The notes beneath the pieces were generated by a model, which saw only the letters and a list, made by a program, of their open reading frames with translations, did not search any database and was not told the origin of the DNA. Shown here piece by piece: positions 27,585 through 40,160 of a DNA stretch of 64,000 nucleotides. Origin of the DNA: Erpobdella octoculata. Lineage: Eukaryota > Annelida > Clitellata > Hirudinida > Erpobdellidae. Within the stretch, counting starts at the first letter, position 1. Each line of letters opens with the position of its first letter. Location of the stretch: contig OZ022239.1 of the NCBI GenBank assembly GCA_963978895.1, forward strand, positions 31,916,017 to 31,980,016, in the 5' to 3' direction. A program made the translations under genes and the position numbers.

Positions 27585-27773
27585 AAATGGGGATGAACAG
27601 CGCAGGGATGAAAGATTGGAAGACTGCGGGGATGGTTGGGGATGGGGATGAAACAGTGCGGGGATGGTTGGGGATGGGGATGATGCTGGTGGGGATGGAT
27701 GGGGATGGGGATGACACTCGCGGGGATGGTTGGGGATGGGGACGAAAAGTCGTCCCCGCGCACACCTCTAGCG
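27585..27773. repeat. GGGGATGG minisatellite at a hAT-like terminus
   Basis: Four to five imperfect units of 'gcggggatggttggggatggggatga'. The block ends 'gcgcacacctcta'; the reverse complement TAGAGGTGTGCGC resembles a hAT-type terminus. No transposase is seen. Confidence 0.6.
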
Positions 27774-28559
27774 TTGAAACATAGATATTGACTACAAATA
27801 AATATACACCATAGATATTATCACTGTAACATGTAGCCCCTGTAACGTTGAGCCCCGGTCTTCCCTATATTACAAATAACTACTTCATATTTACATCAAA
27901 ATTTTCAAAAGTAGCTATGGTATAACTACTGACGCTTTGTGGTTTGTTACATCAATTCATTCATAATCAAAACGTAGGTACGGTGCAATAAAACAGTAGG
28001 CCTACAATAATAGGTTGTGGATCCAGTAGTTATATCAGAACATCTTTGTAAAAATAAAATAAGTTTTAAAAACTGATGTCAGTCAAGTTGTATTTCTTAG
28101 ACAACAATTTTTTTGCAGACTGGCCAGCTTGGATAACCATCATATTTTCCTCCTGAAACTTACAACACTGGTGATTTAATTTATTAGGCCTATGAATTCA
28201 GATAATGATTATTAAATGGATTTTTTCAAGCGAGTAAAGCTAAGTTAATTTTTAAAGGTAAGCAAGTTAAATTTGAAGGTTCAAGTTGTGTGCTATTCAA
28301 TAACAAGTAAAAGAAAAAACGAGTTTTTCAACACAAAAATTTGTTTCAAATACACTCTATTTAGAAATACGAAGGATGTTCAAATAAAGTTTTTTTTTTC
28401 AATTGAATCATGTATTGTCATCCAAGATAAACCTATGCTAAAAATGTCAGCTTCCTAGCTAGTCAAAAAGCTGGTTAAATTTTACTTGCAAGATTTGCGT
28501 ACAGAGAAAGCCACACACACACAAACAGAGATTGTAACCTAAATAAAAGTTTGTAAAAA
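27774..28559. other. AT-rich non-coding region with an inverted dispersed repeat
   Basis: No gene seen. 28,455-28,559 ('aaaagctggttaaattttac', 'cttgcaagatttgcgtacag') is the reverse complement of 42,540-42,675, so it is one copy of a dispersed repeat. Confidence 0.5.
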
Positions 28560-30330
28560 TACTGAAGTATCGGAAGCTGATTGTAATTGGCAATTGCTGA
28601 ACAGCAACTCTCTGCTTCATTTATGTTTAAAGATTAATTGATTATGTCTGTTGAGCTCTGGCTGTCTTTATAATTTAATTTCAACACATTTTTATATTTA
28701 TTTCAAATTTGTTTGCATTAAGCAACTAGTGAACCTGCTAAATTCTAATTCAGTATCACAAACTGTATTTTAAAAACAAGAGGAATGATATCATCAGCAT
28801 ATTTGCTCACTGGGTTTGTTTGGGAGTACAGCATTGGTCCTAAACCAGATTCTTTAAAGGATTTGTAAATAGGAAAACAGTTAAAGTTAGACGACTAGCA
28901 TGAACCGCTGCATGGGTACGCCCAGATGAAAAAAACTGGAATTTTTATCTTACAACAAGCTATGGCATTCGAATATAGATTGGTGCAGTCCATAGCCAGC
29001 AAAGTCGTGTTGTACAACACTAGATGCTTTATTATAATCAATCATTTGCTTGTTCAAACATTTGGTAAACCTTGTGCTACAAGCTGTCTAAAGCACATAT
29101 AGTACTACTAGTCCTATCAGCAAATTCCAAATTTATCACTCACTAGCGGGGTTACCCGGCGTTGCTCGGGGTTTTCAGAGGTTTTTTTATCGTTTTTCTC
29201 TCTTGTTCTCGTTTCCTTCCCCGCTTGCTCTCCCGTTTCCGGTCGCTTTCCCATCTCCGGTCGCTTTCCCGTTCCCGTCGCTTTTCCGTTCCAGCTCACG
29301 CTTGCTCTACCATTCCCGTTTCCGCTCGTGCTCATTTTCTCTTTTCCATTTTTTCCTAACTTCTTTTAGCTCATAAAACGTAAAACAGATTTGCTAAAAG
29401 TTGCAGGAAGCCTTCAGACGTACGTAGGCACTTTTGGCCTGGAAAGGTTTTTTGGCCTCTGAGCCGGGGGATCGGAATAGAGAGTCCAAACCTTTTTAAC
29501 TTTTTTTTCTGTATGAGAACTACCTTTTTGCCAAATTTCATCAAGATTGCTCCGGTGGTTTAGATATCTATAAGAGACAGACAAACTCACAGACATTCAT
29601 TTTTATATAGATTATGGATATCACTTGCTCTTCACAAAAAATTTCTGAACATTATTTTTCTCTAAACGTCTAGGCAGTTTTGATGCTATAGAAACAAGGA
29701 CGGATCCAAAAAGTGGATTGAAAGTAGCATCCCCCACACCGAACTTTTAACGAAAAATGTAAAATAAACTTGAAAGTGACTGAAGCCCTCGAAAATTTAT
29801 TGTATTGGATTTATTGGGAATACACAGCCCTGCCACAGCAAAATGAAACTAGTCCACTTTTGGCCTAAGATCTACAATATAATAAAAAAAGGTGTAATTT
29901 TATAGAATTTGTTTATAGGGATCGTAGTTTTAATATTTGTTTTTTTGATTCCATCACAATAAAGACAATTGCAATTTTAATATTTTTAATATAGTCGCTA
30001 TTTTAAAGATCGTTATTTGAATGATAGCCATTTTGTAATCGCCATTACCAACGTAAGCTCCGAATTACCAGGCTAGTTTAAACTAAAAATACTGCTCTTG
30101 AACACCAATGTCACTAAAAGCAAGGTTTGTGAGGTTATATAAATAAAAATTTATATAACCTGAAGTAAATTGCAATCTATGCAACTATACAGAACATAGA
30201 ACTCTACATGGTCAGTTTTTCAAGTCCAGAGTGTCTCATAAAGAATAGCAATCCAGGTCCTGTCCATGCTGATTCGGGCCTGGTACGTTTTTACAGGCGA
30301 AAAATTGCTGGACTTGGCTTAATATCCTCG
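28560..30330. repeat. Dispersed repeat DR-2, copy 1, split by a Helitron
   Basis: Similar along its length to 38,930-40,160 (for example 'tttgtttgcattaagcaa', 'ctaaagcacatatagtacta' and 'actaaaaatactgctc'). The match is interrupted exactly by 29,143-29,611, a Helitron absent from the other copy. No coding signal. Confidence 0.7.
29143..29611 (-). mobile_element. Complete non-autonomous Helitron (469 bp) with empty-site support
   Basis: On the minus strand it begins TCTATATAAAAATGAATG and ends with a hairpin (CCCCGAGCAACGCCGGG) then TAACCCCGCTAG. The host base before is A and after is T, as Helitrons require. The paralogous DR-2 copy near 39,540 lacks the insert and reads continuously across the same A-T. 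The interior holds the GGGAAAGCGACC-type minisatellite. No protein is encoded. Confidence 0.85.
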
Positions 30331-30429
30331 TCCCGATCAGCTCCAAAAAAACTTTTCGAAACAGTTACCGAATATACTGGGTGAATACTTAATAATTTCT
30401 TCTTAAAATATTAACGTAATTTAAAACGA

Positions 30430-30968
30430 TTAAATTTATTTTTGAAAATACTTTCAATTTTAGAACCTCGAAGCAATTTTATTTTTTATAATTTTTTCAA
30501 GTGGTGCCTACGCTGTAAAAACAATTTGGTATAACTTTCAAATTTTACAACGATTTTAATGCGATCATTTTGAAAACCGCTTCGAACCGAAAAACACCAA
30601 AAATTAATTCATGTTAGTTTATTTTCAATGTTTCAAAATATAGTTGAAATATGTAATTATTTTATTTAATTTCAACATTATAATTCAATTGCTAATTAAA
30701 CGTTTCAAGTTTTTGACTGTTAGAAGATAAGCCGGAGAGGCAAAGCATTCATTGAGTGTCGACTTCTGAAAAAATTATTTAACTAATAAAAATTTCATAA
30801 AAATATTTTTAATATACAAAGTCATAATAGAGTTAGATAAAAGTTTTTGATCATCTGGCTTAAATCTAAAAAAGTAAAATTCGTAAATCAAAAAGTAAAA
30901 CAGATCGGGACAAACAAGCGGCAAAGTGTAAGTGTTAAAATAACTGTTTTCAGTTTAACAAAATGTAT
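30430..30968 (-). other. Surviving 3' flank of gene B
   Basis: Similar to the DNA downstream of exon 7 in genes A (3,390-3,830) and C (49,600-50,030). It stops at a TA array about where the last hundred or so bases before exon 7 should be; exon 7 itself is missing from the window between here and 33,981. Confidence 0.6.
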
Positions 30969-30969
30969 T

Positions 30970-30972
<3 letters not shown>

Positions 30973-31059
<87 letters not shown>

Positions 31060-31135
31060 TTATTTATTTATATATATATATTATATATATTTATTTATAT
31101 ATATATAATATATACATATCTATTTATATAAAAAT
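30973..31135. repeat. TA-rich microsatellite
   Basis: Pure TA to about 31,056, then imperfect TA/TTTA simple sequence. Confidence 0.95.
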
Positions 31136-31339
31136 CTTTGTCATAATGTTTGAAATTGAACTCCACCGAAACGGCTCAACCGATTTTTAAGAAATTTTTT
31201 GTGTACATTTAGTAGGTCTGAAGATAGGTCCTAGGCTATTTAAAATAATTTTTAAAAATTATTTTAAAACGTTATTTTGGAAAAACAAAGAGTTGCAATT
31301 ATGTCCTTTTATAGGGAAATGTAACAGATAGACAGGCAT

Positions 31340-31341
<2 letters not shown>
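31136..31341. other. Unclassified repeat between TA arrays
   Basis: About 200 bp including 'ccaccgaaacggctcaaccg' and 'tgtaacagatagacaggcat', a layout often seen at ends of short interspersed elements, but I cannot classify it. Confidence 0.35.
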
Positions 31342-31413
<72 letters not shown>

Positions 31414-31510
31414 TTATATACATTTATATATATTTACATATATATACATATACATATATTATACATATATATGTATATATGTATAATATATGTATATATA
31501 TATATATGTA
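31342..31510. repeat. TA-rich microsatellite
   Basis: TA array to about 31,408 followed by imperfect TATACA/TATATG sequence up to the Penelope-like arm. Confidence 0.93.
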
Positions 31511-32608
31511 TTTTCTTTCGTGCATGCTCCGTTAAAAATAACTGCCCATTTTTTGTTTATAATTTTTTTAACATAAGATTCTAATCTACGGACAACAACT
31601 TTGTTTTTTAAGTAAAATTCTTTATTAATTTTCGTAGCGGGCTTACTGTACAGTTTCCGCCGGCGTCTGGCGGACCCAGCGGAGCTAACCTGCACTCTAA
31701 CCCGAGTCATGGCATCGGCGCGCCGGGGTCCGGCGAGGCCAACCTACGCTCCACCCCGGGCCACGGCGTCGAGGCGTCGGTATCCGGCGGCGTTAGTCGA
31801 GCGGTTCCGCCCGGCGATGACAGCGGATCAGTGCGTGTGGACTGCTCGTCAGCATTCCCTCATTTAACTAACTGCGGCAACATAACATTCCGCAGACGAA
31901 AGTGAATAGCCGCATTTACTCAGTTTTATAATTTTATATTTTTATAACTTTTATACCTTTTATATTTTTTATATTCTTTATAAAAAAATTTTATAATTTT
32001 TTATACTTTTATAATTTCTTATACTTTTATACCCTCATTCCGGTTTTATACTTCAATATTTTAATTTTCATACACAACAACTCCGCTTGCCTCGTTTGTT
32101 GTTTCGCTGGTCGCTCTGCCGTTTCGAAGTTGATTTCTAGTAAGTTTATATACTTTCTAAAACGGATTCTCATTCCATATCAAACATCTACCAATATCTA
32201 ACTCAATTTCACTTCACGTTTTCTGTTTTTACAGTAGTATTTCTGTTCTTGTACCTCAGTTTAATTTTATCTCACATTATTTTATCTCTTCTTGGTTTTA
32301 TCCCAATTATATCGGTTCGAATTATATTTATTTCCTAATCGTCTATTTTAAGTAAATACGTTTCGCAATTGTTCCATTTTCAGTTCGACTTTCACATTCG
32401 TCCATTTTGAATATTTTCATTATTTTCTATTTAAAGGGCTCTGATGATGGCCTTCGAGCCGAAACTGTACAGTAAGCCCGCTACGAAAATTAATAAAGAA
32501 TTTTACTTAAAAAACAAAGTTGTTGTCCGTAGATTAGAATCTTATGTTAAAAAAATTATAAACAAAAAATGGGCAGTTATTTTTAACGGAGCATGCACGA
32601 AAGAAAAT
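31511..32608. mobile_element. Penelope-like locus 1: perfect 147-bp inverted arms around a GC-rich spacer
   Basis: Arms 31,511-31,657 and 32,461-32,608 are reverse complements with no mismatch that I can see. Reading outward, each arm encodes the same start ending [16 protein letters not shown]. The right arm is preceded by a hammerhead-like motif at 32,441-32,465. The 800-bp spacer starts with a GC-rich tandem duplication (about 31,655-31,860) and becomes very AT-rich. Penelope-like elements are known for inverted or tandem terminal repeats and for hammerhead motifs; no reverse transcriptase or GIY-YIG is present here. Confidence 0.5.
32441..32465 (+). ncRNA. Hammerhead-like motif, locus 1
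   Basis: CTGATGA, T, stem GGC, loop CTTCGA, stem GCC, then GAAAC. This has the CUGANGA ... GAAA core of hammerhead ribozymes, but an extra U precedes stem II, so catalytic activity is doubtful. Confidence 0.4.
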
Positions 32609-32664
32609 CTACTGCCGAGCTACGCAAAAAACACAAAATATATATGTATATAAATATACATATA

Positions 32665-33145
32665 TCTATATATATTTAATGAATGTTTGTATGTATGTCC
32701 TTTATGCATTGCTACACCATTTATCCAATCGTTATGAAATTTTCACGCAACCTTGAGAGTCAAGGTGAATCAAATATAGAAAAAAAAATTTGAAATCCGT
32801 CACAAAATGAGCGAGCGGAGCGGGTGAGCGAGCGGGAACTATATACATATATATAAATATATACACATACATATACATACATAAATGAGCGAAAACGAAA
32901 ACGGAAAGCCAACTGAGAGCGAAAGATGGAGCGAGAAAGGGAAAGCGACCGAGAACGAGAAAGCAACCGGGAGCGGGAAAGCAACCGGGAGCGGGAAAGC
33001 GACCGGGAGTTGGAAAACGACCGAAAATGGGAAAGCGACCGGGAACGTGACGGGAACGGGAAAGCGGAGAAGGAAACGGGAGCCAGAGAGACAAACATTA
33101 GAAAAATCTCTAAAAACCCCGGACAACGCCGGGTGCCCCCGCTAG
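32665..33145 (+). mobile_element. Complete non-autonomous Helitron (481 bp)
   Basis: Starts TCTATATATATTTAATGAATG and carries the family head ('cctttatgcattgctacacc'), an internal TA-rich block (32,840-32,884), and the GGGAAAGCGACCGGGAGC minisatellite (about 32,930-33,065). It has the hairpin CCCCGGACAACGCCGGG and the end CTAG at 33,142-33,145 followed by T. This is the clearest full-length member. Confidence 0.8.
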
Positions 33146-33172
33146 TATATATATATAAATATATATAAATAT

Positions 33173-33980
<808 letters not shown>

Positions 33981-33981
<1 letters not shown>

Positions 33982-34213
33982 TCTAGAATGAAATTGATGT
34001 TTGAGACCAAGGGTTTCAGGGCGCTCTGAGTAGCCACAAAAGTTTTTATTTGTATCCAGCATTTGGGAGTGGTAGCCCTGTCAAAGTCAACAGCTCCACA
34101 GCTGGGTGTGTCGATGCACTTTTGCAAGCAAGCCCTCAAATCGTTAATGGGAACGTTATCGAGCCCTTGGTCAGTGTAATGGTAGCCAGCTGTAACACTC
34201 CAACAATTCAAAT
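33981..34213 (-). pseudogene. Gene B exon 6: PAN-like module 5, 3' truncated
   Basis: D-L-N-C-W, GYHYTDQGLD, RACLQKC, PSC and PKCWIQ, then FILD, after which an AAT run and Penelope-like DNA replace the last cysteine, the tail and the donor. Confidence 0.8.
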
Positions 34214-34424
34214 CTGTCAAATTATTATTTACAGTTCACGTAATACATTTTTTTAAGTCATATGATTTGTTCAAAAAGCTGATCTCACTGTAGATGTGAT
34301 TTATCAAATTTTATTTTTCCAAGCTTTACATACAAAGAGTCAGCTCTAAACAATACATTTCGATTATTTAATTCACATGATTGTTGTTAGACCCGTTTAA
34401 TGGATAAAAAAAAAATTTATTTAC

Positions 34425-34687
34425 CAACGCCAGCTATGAAAGACTTGCAGTTTTTGTCCAGCATGAAATTGGTGGCCGATGCCCGCGGTTTGAGTGCGCT
34501 ACGGGTCGGAGAAAACTCCTTCATCTGAACCCAGCATTTAAAGCTGGATCCATTATCCATGTCGATGACGCTGCATTGGGGCAAAGTGTTACAAGGGTTT
34601 ATCCACGATGCCAAATCATTGAAACGAGTCTTATCAGGCCCTGATCTGAGTAGTGCTGTTGAGGTGTGGCAACCCAGCATTGCAAAT
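34425..34687 (-). pseudogene. Gene B exon 5: PAN-like module 4 with 1-bp deletion
   Basis: Begins D-L-Q-C-W like gene C. A base is lost in the GLDQTSF region (about 34,630-34,640), so the frame shifts; the downstream part in the corrected frame reads ASWINPC, with Trp replacing the second cysteine. 263 nt against 264. The exon remains flanked by usable splice sites. Confidence 0.8.
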
Positions 34688-34808
34688 CTGTTGTTATTTT
34701 TTAATATCGTAAAAAACTGTCAATACTTAGTTTTTATTAATAAAAGCTTTTTTATATTTAATTGCACGTGCTTTTTTTGCTAAAATTCGTCCTAATCAAT
34801 AAAAAAAC

Positions 34809-35075
34809 CTTTTTCAAGAAATGAAAAGTAGCAGTCTCTGTTGAGCCAATAGTTCACATTTGATGGTAAGGGTTGTAAAGCACTTTTCAGGGGTTCAAAA
34901 ACCTTTTTTTGAATCCAGCAGGATGGATTTGTGTTTGCGTCCATATCAACGACATTACACTGCAACGAGTCTTGACAAAAACTCAGGCATTCTGGCAAAG
35001 AGCTGGTAGAGGCCTGGTCAAGTCCTTGGTCGGTGTAATGCTGGCCTACCGTTGGTGTCCAGCACTGTTGGACGT
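34809..35075 (-). CDS. Gene B exon 4: PAN-like module 3
   Basis: V-Q-Q-C-W, GQHYTDQGLD, PECLSFC, LQC, PSCWIQ and LNRDC; donor AAAAAG|GTTTTT as in the paralogues. 267 nt. Confidence 0.83.
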
Positions 35076-35197
35076 CTGTAGAATTTAAATTATCCAAAAA
35101 ATTCAGACTTTTGAAAAAAGTCACAATTAATTTTTTCAAAAACTTCAATTAAGTTTTTTGTTAATAAGAAAAGAGAATAAAAAATAGCCATTCTTAC

Positions 35198-35482
35198 ACT
35201 TGTTAATTCCGATACATTCTTCGGGCTTCAAGCAGGCTCTATCTAGCATGTAGTTGGTTGTCGATTCCTTGGGCTTCAACGCAGTTACCACAGGCTTGAA
35301 GTTATTGAGCTGAATATAGCATCTGTCTTCTCTTACTTCATTGTAGTCGACTACGGCACAGTTGGGTAAGCCGATACAGTGGTATAGGCAAGATGCCAGA
35401 TCTTTAATCGGGATATAGTCTAGACGACCCTCATCGGTGTTGTGGTAGTGCATGCCGTTGGTAACCGTCCAACACGTTATAT
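35198..35482 (-). CDS. Gene B exon 3: PAN-like module 2, divergent
   Basis: D-I-T-C-W, then MHYHNTDEGRLD in place of MHYTDQGLD, ASCLYHC, LPNC, DRCYIQ and LDRAC; donor T|GTAAGA. 285 nt, nine longer than in A and C, still in frame. The altered HYTDQGLD motif suggests relaxed constraint or new specificity. Confidence 0.82.
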
Positions 35483-36352
35483 CTGTTATTTGTTGTGAAT
35501 TTTCTGTTAATTGGTTTAAATTATCAGCAAAAACGAGTTCCGAAATTATTTCTTAATGTTTCAAAATTTCAATAGCTCATCCTTTGTGGCTTTGAGGTGA
35601 AGCATTCACAAACACGTCGGGCAATCATGGGTTCAAATTCACTTGATGCCGCAAGTGAGAAATAAGAACCTAAGAAAAAGCAGCAAAATTGTTTTTTAAA
35701 CAGTACGTTTATTATTAACAAAAACCTTTTATCATTTATGAGAGCGACCGCAAAATAATGTTTTACTTTTAATGTTAAATCTTTAAAACAATCAACCCAT
35801 TAAAACAAATATTTTATTACAAATCTTATATTAAGAAAATAAATTGTTGCCTTTTTTGAATAAATTAAAACTAAGAGTTTTATTTCTTCAATGAAAATTT
35901 AGAACTTTGTACATTTTAGTTAAATTGTTCCAATCGATTCGCAAATTTGATAAAGTGTCACCGACGGAAATTAAGTACCTAATCTTTGTCTCGATTGATT
36001 GACGAGAAGTATGTTTTTTTAGCTGTCACAAGATTTGCTTGCATTCAGTTAATCAAACAACTTAATTTAAACTGTGGTTTTTACATTTTTCAACCCTGCT
36101 TTCTGTTTAAAACGAATATTCCAAATACCGCAAAAGACGAAAATTTTTGAATTCTCTACTTAGATACACAAATCGTTTTGTTGCTTTTATTACTAGTCTT
36201 AAGCATTTTCTTGATCATTTTCTACCTAATCTTGCGAATCTGATTTCTAGCCTTATATATTTTACTAACGATTAGGATTTGTTATTTTTAATTTTAAAAT
36301 AATCTAAATTAACTATTAACTATTTATGAGCAGTTTATTGTTAAAAAATAAC
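35483..36352 (-). other. Intron 2 of gene B
   Basis: AT-rich intron between modules 1 and 2. Part of it (about 36,185-36,260, 'acctaatcttgcgaatctga') resembles 58,110-58,180, which identifies the latter as a relic of the same intron. Confidence 0.6.
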
Positions 36353-36619
36353 CTATTGCTGGAAATAACCCTTTGCAAGTTCTGTCGAGCATATAATTTG
36401 TAACCGAAGCTCTGGGCTTGAGTGCAGTCATGGTAGGAGCAAAGATTTTCTTCTGAACCCAGCACTTCGGAGTCGTTTCGGTGTCTATGTCAACAACTGA
36501 ACACTGCGGCAGAGTAAGACAATGGTTGATGCAGGATTCGAGGTCATTGAATGGAGCCTGGTCGAGTCCTAGGTCAGTATAGTGCTGACCTGGTGTCACA
36601 GTCCAACAGGTGAGGTCCG
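36353..36619 (-). CDS. Gene B exon 2: PAN-like module 1
   Basis: A-D-L-T-C-W, GQHYTDLGLD, ESCINHC, LPQC, PKCWVQK and LDRTC. 267 nt; acceptor tttctttgcag|CG; donor G|GTTATT, weaker than in A and C. Confidence 0.85.
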
Positions 36620-36714
36620 CTGCAAAGAAAAATATAACATAAGCTGCGACTGAAAACTGACCAAAAACTGCTCTTCCAATCAAATGTTCTTATTCTTCAT
36701 AAAAACTTTCATAC

Positions 36715-36781
36715 CATCGCCTGACACTCCTAAGCAGAGAATATCAAAGCCAGCCAAAATCAAAAGCAATAAAAGCAACAT
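36715..36781 (-). CDS. Gene B exon 1: signal peptide
   Basis: MLLLLLLILAGFDILCLG then VSGD and donor G|GTATGAAAG. 67 nt, as in A and C. Confidence 0.83.
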
Positions 36782-36818
36782 TTTCTACAAAACTAAAACT
36801 TACCTTTACAAAACCGTT

Positions 36819-36841
36819 CACGTGTAGGTTGATCTTTTATA
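36819..36841 (-). promoter_or_regulatory. Gene B core promoter: TATA box and E-box
   Basis: TATAAAAG (36,841-36,834) and CACGTG (36,819-36,824) lie at the same distances from the ATG as in gene A. Confidence 0.62.
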
Positions 36842-37974
36842 CATTTCCAACTCCATGTATTCGAGGTGGTACGAGTCAACTTCGGCGTCGCTTCGTAATT
36901 TTAAAATTTTCTTATGCTCGACTTCTTCAACACGTGTGCTCATGTTGTAAAAATCTTTTTGAAAATAATTTTGAAAAAGATGAATGATAAAAATTTACTT
37001 TAATTATTCTTTTAATTTTCAAAAACATTTTATTCAAAAGTTTATTTGTTTAACATAACAGTGTGGATAAATTTATTTTAACGAGACATGTTGGCGAAAT
37101 TCACACCTGATTCTTGCACCGGCCCAGCCTAGCTCGATCCGCAACTTAGTCCGCCGAGGCCTAGCCCTTTTGATAAACGCAAAATTTCATTTCCGAAACA
37201 GCATGGCCCGGTCCGTTTTCACTTGACTAAATTTTCTAGGTTTGGCACAATAATTTTAGCTCAGACCAGCCTGGCCCGTACTTACTTTGGCCCAGCATGT
37301 TCGGATGACTCTCAAATAAAAGCCACGGTTCCTGAAGGACTCTAATCTATATAAAATCAATTGATATTTAGTTATATTGTGAAAACTTGATGTGCTAAGT
37401 ATACTTTAGCCCACATTTTAATGTTTTTTTCTAAAACAATTGATTATTCAACGTATATGAAATGAAGGCATTGTCACTGCATTTTGCAAGAAAAAAAATA
37501 ACATTAATCGGCCGAATAAAAAACGGCCGATACCAGTTATCGGCAAAAGAGTCGATAATTGGCCAATAAAATACGGATAATTTGCCGATAACATACCAAT
37601 AATCGGCCGATAACAAACCTCTAAAGATGAAAAAAAATTATTTAAGTGTTTTTTAATTTTCAAAACTATTTTTCAAAAGCTTAAGTGTGTAATGAGAAAC
37701 CTTGGTAAAATTCATATTACTCATAGTCCTAGAATTCATATTCCTGCACGGACCCATTATCCGTGGACAGCACAGCCAGGTTCGTTGGCAACTTAGTCCG
37801 CTTCGGCCCGACTAATTTCATTAGCACAAAATTTGATTCAGGGCACAGTCCATTCCGTGCCAATTTTGATCAGGCAAAGCCAGGCTTGACCCGTTTTTGC
37901 TGGCCTAAGAGCTCTAGGTTTGGCATATTCATCTCGGCTCGGACCAGCCTTGCCCGTACTGACTTTGTAGGCAC
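36842..37974. other. Upstream flank of gene B and decayed DNA transposon ends
   Basis: To about 36,985 it matches the gene A flank but has no TATG array. Then come GGCCCGG/CCTGGC-rich segments (37,100-37,310 and 37,750-37,990) and a CCGATAATCGG-rich terminus (37,490-37,625) related to the element at 9,282-10,491. No gene seen. Confidence 0.5.
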
Positions 37975-38895
37975 GTTCAGATAACCCTTAAAACCGTCAG
38001 TTTGTGCATGACTCTAATCCATATAACATCAATTAATTATTGTGTTAGATTATGACAACTTGGCGTTGACAGCTTGCCAAACATGCAGGGGCGGCGTTTC
38101 AGGTTAAATATTGGGGGACCATCATTTTTTTTTGCTTTTTTCCTTCTTCTTTCATGCAAGAGTCCGGGAGTACTACCCCCGGAAAATTTTCTGAAGTTTT
38201 TATTGCCGTAATTAAGTTTCAGATCATTTTTTAATCAAAAAACACCTAAAATGTTGCTCAACTTGTTGAAACAGTCGGCGCACATCTTTAAAACAATTTT
38301 GCAATGTCAAAAAATCTATGGTCCGTTGTCGGAACAATTTTGTTTCATTAACACTAAAGTTGAACCAGATTAATTATTTTTCAGCTGGACATTTTTAAGC
38401 TTTTTGAAATTATTATTGGAGGGACAATGCCTACATTGTCCCCTCAACCAACTTATTTGGGGAAACTTGCTCCCGTCTTTCCCGCAAACGCAGCCCCTTT
38501 AAAGTATACTTTGAACACATATTAATGGTTTTCTAGAAAAAAAAATCTAAGCAAGAAGGGGTTATATCCAGTCCCCTTGGATGACCATCATTTTTCCGCC
38601 TCTGACACTTTATCCATATCAATCCATTTCTAACCCTGTTTGCCAAGCATAGTATTTGTAACTATTTTTACCTACAAGTACATTTATGGGTTTTGTTGGC
38701 CAGTTGATACACACAATTTAACTTGCATAAAATCGAACTGGATCGATAAGAACGTCTCGTAGACCCTGGCCATAAAACCTAACGTAATGTTCGAAACATT
38801 TGCTGCAAACAACTCAGGTAATAATTTAGTACTACTATGCAAATGACTCATTGCATTTTAATACGACAGACCACGGTTATCTAGCCATAAAATTT
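37975..38895. repeat. Dispersed repeat DR-1, copy 2
   Basis: Similar to 10,545-11,470 ('catgcaggggcggcg', 'gtagaccctggccataaaacc', 'gacagaccacggttatc'). Non-coding. Confidence 0.6.
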
Positions 38896-38929
38896 AACTT
38901 TTTCAATTTTTTTCTCGTTGCTGACGAGC

Positions 38930-40160
38930 GATATACTGTTCAATCTTCACTTCATTTATGTTTGAAATAGATTATGTCTGTTGTTGAGCTGTAGCAGATC
39001 TCCAAAATTTAATTTTCAAGCATTTATTTCTCTTTATTTGAAGTTTGTTTGCATTAGACAAATGGCGAACATGCTCGAATTTTAACTCAGTATCAAATTC
39101 CGTATTTAAAAACAAATAGAATGGTATCATTAGAAAATTTGCTCACTGGGTTTCTTTGTGAGCGGTTTTAAACCGTAAGCATATTCATATAAAAAGTAGA
39201 GCATGGGTCCTAAGCGAGATCTTTGAAAAGTACTTGTAACTAGGAAAACAGTTGAAAATAGAACAACATGTATTACTGCTTGGTACGCTCAGGTGTGTAA
39301 CTGGAATGTTTTTATCTTATTAAAAACTATGACATTTGAATATAGTTTGGTGCAATCCATGACCAACCAAGTTAGTCAGCAAAGTAGCGTGTTCTATAAC
39401 ACCATATGCTTCACTATAATCATTTATTGAACAACCAACGTTATCATTTGTTTGTTCAAAACATTTGGTAAACAAGCTGTCTAAAGCACATATAGTACTA
39501 CTACTAATACCAATCAGGCTAACTACAAATTGATCATTCATAAAGCGTACATCACCTGCTCTTCATAAAAGGTTTCTGACCAATAATTTTTATAAAAATC
39601 TAGACAATTTTGAAGCTCTAAAAACAATGACAATCTAGAAAGGAGATAGTGGTCGCTTCCCCCACCAAAATTTTAACTAGAAAATTTGAAAAAAATTCAA
39701 AAATGTTTTTTTGTTTTCTGGGATTAGAATTGGCGTAACTGCATTCCCCTATCAGGAATTCCTTGAACCGGCACTATAGAAATCGAATCTTTAAATTTAG
39801 TAGCAACAAAAAATTTCTTGATTTTTAGTGACAGGAACATTAAAATATTATTATTGGGATCGCCGTTTCAGCTGGTTTAAACTAAAAATACTGCTCCTGA
39901 ACACCAGTTTTACTAAAAACAAGATCTATGAGGTAAACCGTTTGTTATTTAAATAACCTGAAAAAATTCCACACCGCCTGCTACTATCCAACCTATGCAA
40001 CTATACAAAGCTTAGAACTCTACATGGGCAGTTTTTTTAAGTTCAATCCGTCTCCTAAAGCATAACATTCCAGGTCCGGTGCATGCTGATTTTAGTCCGG
40101 TTTGTGTCGATTTGGGCCTGGTCCGGCAAAAACCGCTAGACCTGGCACAGTAATCTCGCC
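38930..40160. repeat. Dispersed repeat DR-2, copy 2 (Helitron-free)
   Basis: Matches 28,560-30,330 apart from the Helitron there. Around 39,530-39,560 it reads straight through the insertion point ('caaattgatcattcataaagc'). Confidence 0.7.

Noticed and set aside
32441..32465. Functional hammerhead ribozyme
   Set aside because: The core matches, but the extra U before stem II and undefined stems I and III prevent a firm call. Kept only as hammerhead-like.
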